A stretch of 64,000 nt of DNA, taken from Eunapius fragilis (taxonomy: Eukaryota; Porifera; Demospongiae; Spongillida; Spongillidae). Below the pieces are notes generated by a model that was not told the origin of the DNA, did no database searches, and saw only the letters and a program-made list of their open reading frames with translations. The DNA lies in assembly GCA_963681505.1 (NCBI GenBank), contig OY811979.1, positions 3,587,711 to 3,651,710 of the forward strand. The letters are read 5' to 3'. Below, piece after piece: positions 36,155 through 48,000 of the stretch; within the stretch, counting starts at the first letter, position 1; every line of letters begins with the position of its first letter. Made by a program: the position numbers and the translations under genes.

Positions 36155-36850
36155 TATAGCATTGGTACCTTTCTTAGAGGATTTATTTTTTGTGCAAGCT
36201 ACTTGCGGACAGATGGGAAGCCTTGCATAAGTGGCAGTGAATATTATTGCTTAGCCTATCTCAAAGATTTGGAAAGACTGGGCCACTGTAGAGTTTATAC
36301 AGAGAGCATTCACTGACATGGCTTCTATTTACCCATGGGTATACCCGCAGTACTGAGTTGGTATTTTACTTACATGTACACATGAAGCTTCAGGACTATT
36401 ATATATACAAGAACACCTTGATGGTGAGCCCCCCCCCCCCCTCCCCCATCATTCCAACTCTTTCATGACCACTATCAGCTGAAATAGAGGAGTCTTTAAA
36501 ACCCTCCCAATTTGAGTACAGTGAATGGTATATGGGACATGTATAGTGGAGCCTCACGGGGGCCTCTGACAAAATGAAATGTATTGTGACATTTGCCCCC
36601 ATGACCCCCGTGATCCTACCCACTGACACCAGCCCAATCCATGCAACACACAGTCCAGTTGCATGTGTGAAATACATCACATCAGTGACATGGAGTCCTT
36701 TGGACATGACCATGTAGAGGAGGCCATGGGATATGAGCATACAGTGGAGGGCATGAGTCTGAAAAGACATACTACCATTTTGTGCTGATACAATTATGAC
36801 CACTAAAGAAATAGAAGGTAATGTTACTTGCACATGTAGGACCAAACATA
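35725..36850. repeat. Rep-A-derived fragments and G-rich sequence between palindrome arms
   Basis: A (TG)n tract at 36097-36152 is followed by gcattggtacctttctt and gcaagctacttgcgg, which is the end of Rep-A in the same orientation as copy 4. From about 36500 rightwards, diverged Rep-A sequence in the opposite orientation begins. The stretch 35790-36030 is rich in ggaggtggg-like motifs. No gene is recognised. Confidence 0.55.
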
Positions 36851-37441
36851 AAGAGAATGAATCTGAATATAAACATAACAAAAATAGTTGAGAAAGAGAT
36901 AGGCCAGTGAAAGCACTGTAACCGAAAGATATAGAAAAAAAAGTTCAAATCGACAAAGCATATAAGTGAATCTATGTAGCACATGTAAATTGTTATGTTG
37001 TGTGCAATATAACAATTTACAGGGTTTACAGCAAGGGGAAAAGAATAGTCTCTTATGATGGAAAGAGTGTGAATAGTCATGACATGAGACGTGTGTATGT
37101 TCATGGGTGTGGTTCATGGGTGTGTGTGCCAGCCGTGCAGATGAAATGAAAAATGGTGGGTGTTATATGTGCCAGCAGAACGCATAATAAGGAAGGGTTA
37201 CATGTGTTCCAGCCCACATGTGTCTTTAACTCGACCACGCCTCTCCCATAGCCAAGCTGATACATCGTGCACTAGATATCATGGCTCTAACGTATTGTTA
37301 TAGGTTGTGAACCTATAAATGGCCACGCAATGAGTGGCACCCAAAGTGTATGACCAAATCAACAGGGACACAATTTCTACATGATGTTATGCACGCGTAT
37401 CGGTACTGGTAGTACTTACGTACCGTACAATCCTTGTCAAC
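36851..37441 (+). repeat. Rep-A, copy 5 (diverged, inner)
   Basis: Blocks of copy 1 are recognisable in order: gacaaagcatataagtgaat, gtttacagcaaggggaaaag, ttaactcgaccacgcctctc and ggccacgcaatgagtggcac. It is the mirrored counterpart of copy 4 and is shorter owing to deletions. Confidence 0.75.
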
Positions 37442-37948
37442 ACATTACAAAAATAAATTGCACATCCTCCAAGAAAGAAAGGTTCCAATGCTACACACAC
37501 ACAAGCACTCACATCACACACACAAACACACACACACACACATACACACACGCACACTGAAATTCCAATGCTACTAACAAGAAGAATTAGTGGTTCAGGT
37601 GAGGATGACTGTCAAGTTTGTTGCTACACATATGACCAAATGCAAAAGCCTATGGAACTCACAGGTCTGTAACATGTTTGGAAGCAGCACTGCCCAGATC
37701 CACAAAAAAATGACACCAACCGCTCTGATCCTCAGGTGGGTATGTGACCATATGTCTCTTAATGGCAGAGTCCTAAACACAAAGGCATTAGCCTATCTAT
37801 TTGCCACCATCACATGAGTCAATATTCCATGGGTGACTTCCATGGGTGGCTTTGCATCTGGTCATAGCAAACTGACAGTCATACCCACCAGAACCACTAT
37901 TTCTAAGTAGCACTGGTTTGTGTGTATGTGTGTGTGTGTATGTGTGTG

Positions 37949-37990
<42 letters not shown>

Positions 37991-39590
37991 CGTGTGTATG
38001 TATAGCATTATACATGGGCCCCTTCTAGGAATCTGTGCTATTGTGATATTACATGTAGATCTACCACTCTGTAAACATACTTTTGTACATAAGCCTGGCA
38101 GGAATATTATTCCTGCTTTATCCCTAAAGATAAAGATCAGGGCCCTGGAAATTTTATATAACAAAGGAAGGTAATAAATAGTAAGTCCTAAGTCTTTTTG
38201 AACCTCTCAATGGTACACACTCAGAGCCTCAGCGTATATAGTGTTTGGCATGGGATAGTTGTGAGTGTTGTGTCTGTATGAGTGTGTGAGTGTGTAAATG
38301 GATGCATGTAATGGAATATGGGACATGAGGCATGGTACGTCATGATGTGACAGGTACTGTGAGACAGGAACAAATAGTCCAGTACGTACAACACATTAAT
38401 CCAGTAGATACAACCATTGGGGGGGAGGGGTTGGGAGGGGGGCCTTTGCCCCCATGCTCCTATACCACTGTGTATAAAACACACAATCCAGTTACACACG
38501 TGAAAAACACATCAGTCAGAATATAAATAATTGAGAAAGAGGGTTGGATAGTAAGCCAATAGACAAAGCTTATGTGTGAATCCATGTAGCACATAACTAT
38601 TTACAGGGTGTACAGCAAGGGGAAAGAATACTGGTAGTGGAATGAGTGTGTATAAGTGTGATGTGAGACGTGTGTATGTGTTGGTTCATGGGTGTGTGTG
38701 TGCCAGCCATGCAGATGAAATGAAAAACGGTGGGCGTTTAAAACATATGTGCCAGCAGAACGCAAATCCCGACAATAAGGAAGGGTTACATGTTCCAGCA
38801 TAGCTGCGCTGCATGTGTCTTTAACTCGACCACGTCTCTCCCATAGCCTAGCTGATACACCGTGCACTTTACCTCATGGCTCTGACGTACTATCATAGGT
38901 TGTGAGCCTATAAATGGCCACGCAATGAGTGACACCCAAAGAGTATGACCGAATCGACAGGGACACACATTGTTGTGCGCGCGTATCGGTACTGGTAGTA
39001 CGTACCGTGTTTTGTATGGTGATGGTAGCTGAATCCCACGCATTTTGATCGCTTAACGAATCTTGTTTGTTATAGAAGAGAACCACTAACGTTTGTAAGA
39101 ACAACGGTGGCACTTCAGTTGTACATGTAGTGGCATGGGCACGGGAGGTTATTGTATATTCATGTGCTCGGAGTAGCGGGAACCAGGTTGGTGTAGGTTA
39201 ATGGCGCGAAATGAACGAGAAATGTGCAATTACTTTGCACAGCTGTATCTCCGTAACGGATAAAGTAAAAATTAACGAACAGGACAAATCGATAGGTACA
39301 GGACCCCTCTACGTATAAACCGAATTTGAAGTTAATTGAAATGTCCTGCCGAAAGATATGGCCAGTTTGAACCCCAAGGGGTATCGGACGTTGCAACACT
39401 GGCACGAAGCTAATGCAAGAGCCCAAAATTTATTTTACCAGAGAGAAATGATTTAGTATGAAGTGGTGAAAATAGGAAGTCAATAGCATTTACGGTTCGG
39501 GAGATGTAGCGATTTCAAAGTGAATCATTTTTATAACTTTATATATAAAAACGTGATACGCCAGTTTCGCGTGAACTGTCCCATATATAT
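37442..39590 (+). repeat. Rep-A, copy 6 (right arm of palindrome)
   Basis: Mirror image of 31630-33778 and same orientation as copy 1. It contains (TG)n at about 37918-37996 and the minus-strand frame at 39160-39426, and ends cgcgtgaactgtccc. Confidence 0.88.
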
Positions 39591-42162
39591 AGCCATATTG
39601 TCCCCTCGTACGGTATAGTCTCCACTCAGGTATGTTAAGACTGGCTACACTATATTTGGAAATTGAATTTTCTGCAAATTCAAACATTACAACCTGCTGT
39701 CTGGGTACCTTCTTGTAGCTATTCTCTTTATATCAAATCTTTGTTCAATGATCCCGCAAATTAAATTAAATTGATAGTGTCATAGCAACCTTAGTAGTTT
39801 ATTGCATTGCGCTCCGAAATATGGGGGTGTTTCTTTGCGTTTTCGCAAAACCCGGGTGGATTTAATGTCGTTGTTTGTGGACAAAAGCAGTTACATATTG
39901 TTTATTTGATACTGGTCTAACTATTGTGGGTGGACACAACGAAGTGTAACATCGTTTGCGTAAGTTGCACAACGAAAATGATGAATTTTGTGCTTAATTT
40001 TTCGCAGCTTTTCCATCTAGAATGCTTGTACTGATACACACTGCATGTGTTGGGAATGAGTACGGCAACATGTACTGCATGTACATGAGTGTGCACAGTG
40101 TTGCAAGCATTGTTAGGTTTAGAAATGGTTCATGTAGACATGGATATTCTTGTGTGAGAGTCAGCATTTGCATTTATAAACGGTTTGAGCTGAAACTTTT
40201 TGGAACAGAAGTGGATGATGCAGAAATATGAACTATAAGAGAATGCCATATAGGAAAGTGTTATTAAGCACCTCCCACTGACTATAGAAAGTGTGATGTG
40301 AGTAGAAACATACAGCCTTAATTGTGTTACTCTTTGTCTCATGCGTGTGGTGTGCATATGCAAGTGTACAATGGTGCATGTACATGCATCCTGTATGAAA
40401 GACACAGCATAGATAGATTGCAATGTAGTGCATGTATGCTGTTAACTACATGTGCATACAGAGATCAGAACTGAGCGTCATATGTGATGTATGTATGTAT
40501 GTATGCATGTATGTATGTATGTATGTATGTATGTATGTATGTATGTATGTATGTATGTATGTATGTATGTGGCCACAGTCACCTCTTCTTTCATTACAAC
40601 AATTTAGTGCTCTGCAAATTAAAGTGATTTGAGCAATGTACTGTGAGGATATAAATGTAGGCTTGCATATACATGTATTAATAATAGAGCCTACATGTAG
40701 GTGTTTAGCCTAAGTGTGTGGGCGTTCTATTGCAGCCTATGGTCATCGCATTCAATGGCGTTTAAATCTTTGAACTCGAATAATGTAACACTTAAGCATG
40801 TGTCTTCATTTTCAATTCGCTTTGGAACTCATTCAACCGCTGGCTCTTTAGCAAGCCTACATGTAGGTTGATGCGCTTACGCGTAGGCGACAATGTATCG
40901 TTAAAAACACATCTCATAAGTTGTACCTTGAGTGAGATTACCTCTGTGTTTTGCATACCTTTTTTGCCCCAATTTGAGTAACTCTGCCCCCACTGGAGAG
41001 AGCAACCTACACTCACTTCCGCAGCATAATTTTAATTAACACACATACTATCTCCTCCATCACCACACACCTACCATTCATGTAAGTCATAGAAGACTTA
41101 TCCTGGCTATCTGTAACCTCTACCAGCAACTACGCTGTAATTCATTATATCACAACTGTCCAAGTGAGACCTGGTATCCATGACATACACACATAGCACA
41201 CTAATGTGCTGGGACACAAGTACATGCCAACCTAGTTCCATTAATATTACTGAGGCCATGCCTTGATACAGACACTTGGTGATATCAGCTATCACACCTC
41301 ACACAAACCAGCACTGGTGCAAATGCATCGATCAAAAGTAAGCAGCTACGTACGACATACCATTGGACGACTTTACCATGTTGAGCCTCAATTTTAACTT
41401 TTTCGTCGAGTAGCACGTTCACAACATGAAGCGTCAAAAAAAAAACAATCAAAGCCTACATCAACGTACCTTTAGGTTTTATTGGTATATTTCTTCAGCA
41501 CATTCTATTTGCTCTGAATTTGACTTTCTCATCACATGCAGCTGCTCGCATTGGTTCGGGCAGTTCGGGGTTCTGGTGATACCCCTATTTCTAGGCACTT
41601 AGTATTATTTGGTTCAAAATCTTCTGTCTCTTTACGGCACGTTCTCAGGGTTCTTGTGATACTGCTCGAAGCTAGTTTTGTTGATCCTCTTCGTACAATA
41701 AACGAGCACGTGCTCTTGCTTTGCTGTCTTCTGAACAACCAAACTCTACGGGCAACAGAACCTTAACTTGTTATGAGGTCATGCAATTGCCATCCTTTAT
41801 CGTAGCGTCAGTCAAAGTGATGTGGGGTTTTGGTTTCTTTTTAATTGCCATGTAAATTTGTGATTACTATTTTGGACATACCGGTGTAGGAGCGATTTGG
41901 CCCCCCGGCCCCAAAACGCTAGTGATTTGGGCCCCCTCATGGGCCCCATTTCGCTAGGGTTTTGGGGCCCCAGGAGGGCCCCCTTTGCTATAACCAAGAT
42001 ATTATACACATAATGCACATAACATACAGCACATAGCATATACATGCACCACTTTGCCGTCTGAAGCTTTCATGCATGCATGAAGTCAATCAGTCTGCAT
42101 GAAAAACGTAAGTACACACGCATGCGTGCCACCTGCACACTCTCTCTAGTTATCCAGCTGCT
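39591..42162. other. No gene recognised; ATGT microsatellite and GC-rich patch
   Basis: A tetranucleotide tract (ATGT)n occupies about 40485-40570. A patch at 41890-41990 repeats ggccccc with cgctag and ttttggggcccc. Open frames on both strands have no domain signature. Confidence 0.45.
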
Positions 42163-43680
42163 ATGAGCGTTACAGGAGGGACTGTAGAGTGCGACACATC
42201 TGCTTCAAAGTACTCGTATAGCGCTATATTTGAATATGTCACATATGCGCTCTATCCGTCGGATGTGAGCAAGGAATACAAACGGGGACTTCGAAAGTGA
42301 GCTGCGTTTTTCAGTGTTGAAGCTGGCCATTTGTACTACGTAGGTGGCAAAACTAAGCAATGCCCGAGGATGGTCATTGAAAAGGAGGAAGACCAACTGA
42401 AAATTGTAAAGACCGTTCACGCAGAAGGTCATCTGGGTATAAGACAAAACGCTTGCTCAGATCAGCGACAGATATTACTGGCCTGAGCTTTACAATCAAG
42501 TGTGCTCCTACATAAGTTACAATCATGGTTAAAGCATGCTTGTAGCTGATATTCTTCAACACCCAGATCAGTTTGTGTGAACGTTGTCAAAGGATTAATC
42601 CAAAGTTAAAGAAAGGTCATGCACCATTACATCCAATCCCTGTAAATTGATGAAGTTTGGCATCAGATAGGAATAGACCTCATAGGCCCACTAGCTATCA
42701 CACCTAGAGATAATAAGTACATAATGACTGTGACTGACTATTATTCCAAGTGGGCTGAATCTACACCACTTCAGGACAAAAGTGCACCTGGTGTTGCTCA
42801 GTTCTTGTATTCGGTGAGCCTTTGCATTTATGCTGTTACATGCATGCTACTGCATATACATATTTATATATGTGCATGCCTGAATTAACAGATATCTGTA
42901 AATCATTTGCATGCAGCTGATATGCCCAGTTATCATTATAAGTGATCAAGGCCGAGAATTTGTCAATAAACTGTCAGACGAACTTTTCATGAAAACAAAC
43001 ACTAAACATAATGTCACCTCACCCTATCACCCTCAGGTAAGTTAGGATAACCATATCATATGCAGTTTGTGTATTTATATACTGAACCCTCAGACCAATG
43101 GGTTAACTGAGCGATTTAATCAAACTTTGTCAAGATGTCTGGCTAAATCAATGAGTGACATAAGTGAATGGGATGAGAAAATTGACAGCGTTTTATTTGC
43201 AATCACGTCTCGAAAAATAAATCCACTGGCTACTCACTTTATTTCATGATGTATCATCGTCAACCTCGTCTACCTATTGATGTTGAGTTCCTTTCAAACC
43301 ACAGTTTAGAAGATGAGAATGTGGAAGAATTTTAAAGTACAATGCTGCAGATAACGGATGAAATTAAAGACAAAGCCAGTGCAAATATAACCAAAGCTCA
43401 GAGCCAGTAAAAGGAGTATTTTGATAGACGACATTTTTTTGAAGTATGTTGCATTTCAGCTATGTTAATTGTGATGACATCCTACCATTTTAGCAATTCA
43501 AAGAGGGAACTAAAGTGCTTTTGGAAAACACTCAGCAACTTCAGCGTGGGAAACTTACAGAAAGGTTAAAGGGCCATACATCATAAGACGTTGCTTGGGT
43601 AAAGGTGCGTATGAACATGAATCCAAAGATGGAAAGGTGTTGAAAACTAAGCACTACATGAACTGTTTGAAGGTATTATG
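42163..43680 (+). pseudogene. Intron-bearing Gypsy-type integrase (GIN/KRBA2/Ginger-like), broken
   Basis: The ATG at 42163 opens MSVTGGTVECDTSAS, followed by IFEYVTYALYPSD and VEAGHLYYVGG (the N-terminal module also seen at 10.3 kb). A zinc-binding segment follows (TVHAEGHLGI, DRYYWPELY, LCERCQR). The DDE core shows GIDLIGPLAI, then IIISDQGREFVN and, after an intron, TNGLTERFNQTLSR, so all three acidic positions are visible. Introns have GT-AG borders, and one (about 43037-43093) splits HPQ from TNG. The C-terminus includes FKEGTKVLLENTQQL. Lesions include a TGA at 42298-42300, frameshifts near 42440 and 42655, and stops near 43250 and 43335. Introns sit at the same places as in the 9.5-kb relative. 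Confidence 0.75.
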
Positions 43681-43808
43681 AGCATTGTAAAAATTTGTGC
43701 TGCATGTAATGTTTGATTTCTGTAGGTATTTGTAGAAAACAATCACTCTACTAATCTGGGCAATAAACCTATGGCACTGCAAATGACCTGGCCGCCCTAA
43801 CACCCCAG

Positions 43809-44448
43809 AAGATAGAATATTTGGGGGTAGCCCTTGGCTTTACCAGAACAGAAGTGAAGCAAGAGATGTCTCAATACTACACTGTGCAGGAGTTTATACT
43901 ATCCATGATGCAAACCTGGAAAAATGGCTACTCTCTACCCATCAAGGAGAAGCTTGCACAGGCATTAGCCAAAAATGGCTACTTAACTCCAATAACAGAA
44001 TTCTATGCAATAAGTGAGTTTGCCTCATGTATCTCAGCTTCAGTTCTTACACATCTACCCACTGTCCCAGGTAACTACACATCAACTATACAGCCACCTG
44101 TCAGTGATGAGGAAATACGTGAAGTATCACACGATGTTGAAGACTGCACCCAACTTAAGAAGTGGCTGCTGATTGAAGATGATCCCAACACTGACTGTTA
44201 TGAGGTGCTGGTTATTTGGTCTAAGAGGAATGGAGGGGACAGAGGAAAGCTGATGGATGCACTGTTTAAATGTGGAGCTGTCTGGCTAGCTGAATTCTTA
44301 CAGATGAGGTAAGGAATTTTGTGCTCAATAACGACTTCTTCATTCTCTTCCAACCCCCAGAGCAATGCATCAGGGTGTGTACCTGAAGCAACCACACCCA
44401 CATATTGAAAGGACATTTTACATTATTGATATTGGACGGTCTGTATAG
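43809..44448 (+). CDS. Death-like-domain protein, last two exons
   Basis: The open frame (43809, or slightly upstream, to 44308) encodes two Death-fold-like segments. The first is VALGFTRTEVKQEM to TWKNGYSLPIKEKLAQAL. The second is DCTQLKKWLLIE to VLVIWSKRNGG, then LMDALFKCGAVWLAEFL. The W-containing helix and the L..AL..CG ending are typical of Death-superfamily domains. A 52-bp intron (44309-44360, GTAAGG to CCCCCAG) leads in phase to a short last exon ending TAG at 44446-44448. Such proteins usually act as adaptors in apoptosis or innate-immune signalling. Upstream exons are absent, and the intron-bearing integrase ends only about 130 bp before, so the gene may be truncated. It converges on the Roc-COR gene 250 bp away. 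Confidence 0.55.
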
Positions 44449-44696
44449 TTAGTACCTAACAATTTATAAATACAATCATATATTTGCATATTGCATACCA
44501 TATTGTGCAATTGTCTAATAGGAATTTTAAAATGCTATAATGGAGGTACAAGACATACATATAAGGCAAGCACATATAGGGTTTAGTACTCCATGCCAAC
44601 TGGGTCTTCCCAGAGCAACTGATGCTATCAGCCCCTCCCCTTCATTCAATTCATGTAATTTCAAACATTTGTGTGACACACATGTGAATGAGTAAG

Positions 44697-45022
44697 TTAA
44701 TATAAGTTCAGCAACAACAAGATAGCAATATTTAATTCATTCTGCATCGGCTTCAAAGTAGTTTTCAATCCCTCAATGTCAAGTGGAATACCATTAACCA
44801 ATATCAGCAGAATATTGCAATTCAAACCAGTAGTTATCACAAAGCTATTCAAGGTGATGTTCATTTCTTTTGACCAGGATTTTAGCACGTTGTCTAAATC
44901 AATAAAATTGGCACCTTTATCTTTTGTACAGTCTGAAATTTTTTGAGTTATCATAATGCTGTCATATGAGTTTGGTATCAATACACTAAACACTTCTTTT
45001 TTGCAGCTTCCATATGTAATCC
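44697..45022 (-). CDS. Probable last exon of the Roc-COR gene, beyond the BEL/Pao insertion
   Basis: An acceptor TTTTTTTACTAG starts the frame GITYGSCKKEVFSVLIP, which runs to NELNIAILLLLNLY and TAA at 44697. It enters in phase 1, which is the phase left by the exon ending at 53882. The BEL/Pao element (45200-53779) lies entirely between the two, so the last intron would be about 8.9 kb, or about 280 bp without the element. The link rests on strand, phase and splice signals; it could be the end of a different gene. Confidence 0.5.
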
Positions 45023-48000
45023 CTAGTAAAAAAATCACATTTAATATAAAATATCACTTTGGTCTAGCCCATTGCCAGCCTCCCAACCCCCATCCGCCTG
45101 CAATAAAAAAAGTTCATGTTTAAACGTGTGCATCTCCATAACTGTGAATGCCTCTGCAAACTTGTTCAACTTTTCGGGAAATAAAATGGTAGCATACATT
45201 GTAAGTGATTCAATAACTTCTAGCTAGTTCGTTGAGTAGTCAGCTGGTTCCACTCGTGCACCGAACCATTTCACAACAACAACTGTGCATGCACACGGAA
45301 TACACACGTAATATGACGTAATACAGTTCATAACACACTCCCCCCGTTGACCAGTCAATGGTCAACGTTAGTCCTCCTCGAATGCAAGGGTTCAGAGTCT
45401 TCGCCATTCCTCTCCCCTTTTGGCGGCGGAACGTTGAGGGCGTGGCTGACTTCTGGGCTGGGCCATTGGTTCTGAATCATCCTGTCCAGCCATCCTTTGT
45501 TCAGTGGATTCATTCTCCGTGACATGTATCTCCATTGGGTACAGTAACTGTACAGGTCTATTCATCAAAGCACTCTTGCCTTTCTTGTTGATGACTCGTA
45601 AAGTAGCTCCTCTGGTCTCCCCGTCTTGTCCAACAATTAGTTTCTGCACACAACTAAGTTCCCAGAAACTCCGTGGGAGACTCTCATCATGTACAATCAC
45701 CACATCCCCTATAGCAATCTGGGATGTTCGCTTTGACTTGCCCAGCAGATGACGATGGCTTTCCTTAGCTCAACCAAATACTCACTTCGCCACCTCATCC
45801 AATAATGGTTCAGCAGGTTGTTCAGGTACTTCATACGCCGAGTCAGACGAGTGTCATCTATGGTGAAATCCTCATCAACATAGTATCCTAAGTGGTCTGG
45901 GAGATTGAGCACTCGGCGGCCAATCATTAAGTGCAACGGAGTCAGGGGATCTTCAAGATCATCCATTGACACGTAGCTCAAGGGGTGAGAATTGATGATT
46001 GACTCGATCTCTACAACAGTTGTTAGTAACTTGTCATGTGATAATCGAGCTTGACCAACCAGTTTCTGCAAGCAACGCTTGGTTGACCTGACCATCCGTT
46101 CAAAACTTCCTCCCCACCATGGAGCCAGTTCAATATTGAATGTCCAGCTGCTGTGGCGATTAGCTAGATGATCTCTCACTGTGTCATCTTTAAACACGGA
46201 TTTCAGATACTTTGAAGCTGCCTTAAACGTTTTACCATTGTCTGAGAGAAACCTGTGAGGTAGACCTTTGCGAGCAGCAAATAGACAGCGGATAAAACTC
46301 TCAGAAGACATGTCAGTAACAATGTCAAGATGCACTGCCCTTGTAACAAGGCAGGTGAACAGGCATATCCATATCTTGTCACTACAGTTTGCACCATTTG
46401 TCCGAATAAACAATGGGCCGGCAAAGTCTACTCCAGTGTAAGTGAAAGCTGGATCCTCCTTCACACGGAGAACTGGCAAAGGTGGTGGCGGTGGAGCGAC
46501 ATATGGCGTTCCTTCGGCTCTCCTGCAGATGACACAACGATAAACAAGCTTCCTGCCTAAGCTGCGACCCTTTGGTATCCAGAATTTAGAACGGACTTCT
46601 GTTAAAGGGAGGCTGAACTCGAAAAACATGTGCCCTTCATATCAAAGATAATCACTAGTGTAGACTACAGTTTTTTTTTTCATGCTTCGTTTGCGAGAAT
46701 TCAAGTCTTGCATACGAAATTAGTCATGTGACTACAGCGTCACTTGGATCCAATTATTAATTGGTGTTATTACGTTAGAAAACTATCGTTCACTGTGCAA
46801 AAAGTTTGTTATATACGATACTGTATACTTTGGACTATACTTGAAATATACGCCGGATCAGTACATTTTAAATATACGACGTTGTATATTTCACGAATAC
46901 ACAACCGCACTTGCGTCACGGTTTACATAGGCAGCCATTAAAATGTAATGACCATGCATGCAATAAACCCGTTGTGCGCTTATTGCACTTGCAAATTTAT
47001 TGGCCACATGCAGCTTAAATGCTCTTCTCATCTTACATGTATAGGCTAGTGTAGCCACACTATTGTAAGTGCTCCGGTTATAACTATGGCTGGTATGGGA
47101 GGGCCAGTTAATGCATACGTCAGGGGTCACAACTGATTTTTTTTCCCCTCGGGGAATAAGTGGTCCGGTTAAAACCTAGTTGGGCGTAGCCCGACCTTCC
47201 ACCAATACGCGAAGGTCGGGCTACGCCCAACTAGTTAAAAACCTTGTTCTATAATCATACTTGTTTACAGATGCGGACATGGTCATTTTACCATCCTTTT
47301 AGCGAACAAAAGTCAAGCTCTAGCCAATATCGGTCGACGAATGGAGCACTCCATGTATGCATACGTACTGGTTACTCGAAGCTATCCCCTATCAAATTTT
47401 TTACCACAGCCACTTGCGAACGTGAGTATATATGTATTGTACTGGCACATGATCGCACGTTAGCTGTAAACTAAATTATGTATACAGCAGCATATTGCAT
47501 TTATACAAATAAAAGATATGTACTTTAGGATTAGAAGTAATTAGTTTCCACAATGTCAGATACGTAGGCTAGTAAATATGATTTCGGGTTCTCCAGTAAT
47601 CATCGAGGTGCCATCGCTTCCTTGTATGGTAACAGACATGCAATGATTCATTGTGTTGGTGATGATCTTCTTGGTGCTCCTTCTGACATGAGCGATGGTG
47701 TAGGGCTGCTCTAATTAGGAATGTGATTTGCTTACCGCACGTGACTAGTAAATTTTAGGCGGGCTATTTCATTGCCGCGTGTTGATTGCTTTTAATGTGG
47801 AAGACTCTGAAAATGGACTCTTCAGATCAGCGTATTGTTTTAATGGTAAGACTAAGTTAACGAGAAATAGTGTTGCTAATCACCTCTCACTATTTGCACC
47901 AGTTTGACATGTCACAAGTGTTCCCGTTGAGCAACCGAAGCTGGCACAACGGAGCATGGTAGAAAAAGGTATGTCATTTTATGTTTTTCGAAGTGCTGCT

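Larger units (their letters stand above)
31630..39590. repeat. Giant inverted repeat (palindrome) built from Rep-A copies
   Basis: Position x on the left arm (31630-33778) pairs with 71220-x on the right arm (37442-39590). This holds at seven separate landmarks spread over the arms, so there is no net length difference in about 2.15 kb. Only a handful of substitutions show in translated comparisons. Between the arms, 33780-34300 and 36850-37440 are also mutual mirrors but clearly more diverged. The structure therefore looks like recently homogenised or duplicated outer arms around an older inverted pair. A misassembly of alleles is a possible alternative. Confidence 0.88.

Noticed and set aside
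36399-36881. 160-residue minus-strand open frame
   Set aside because: It lies across diverged Rep-A sequence and a poly-C run, lacks domain features and is not open in the other copies.
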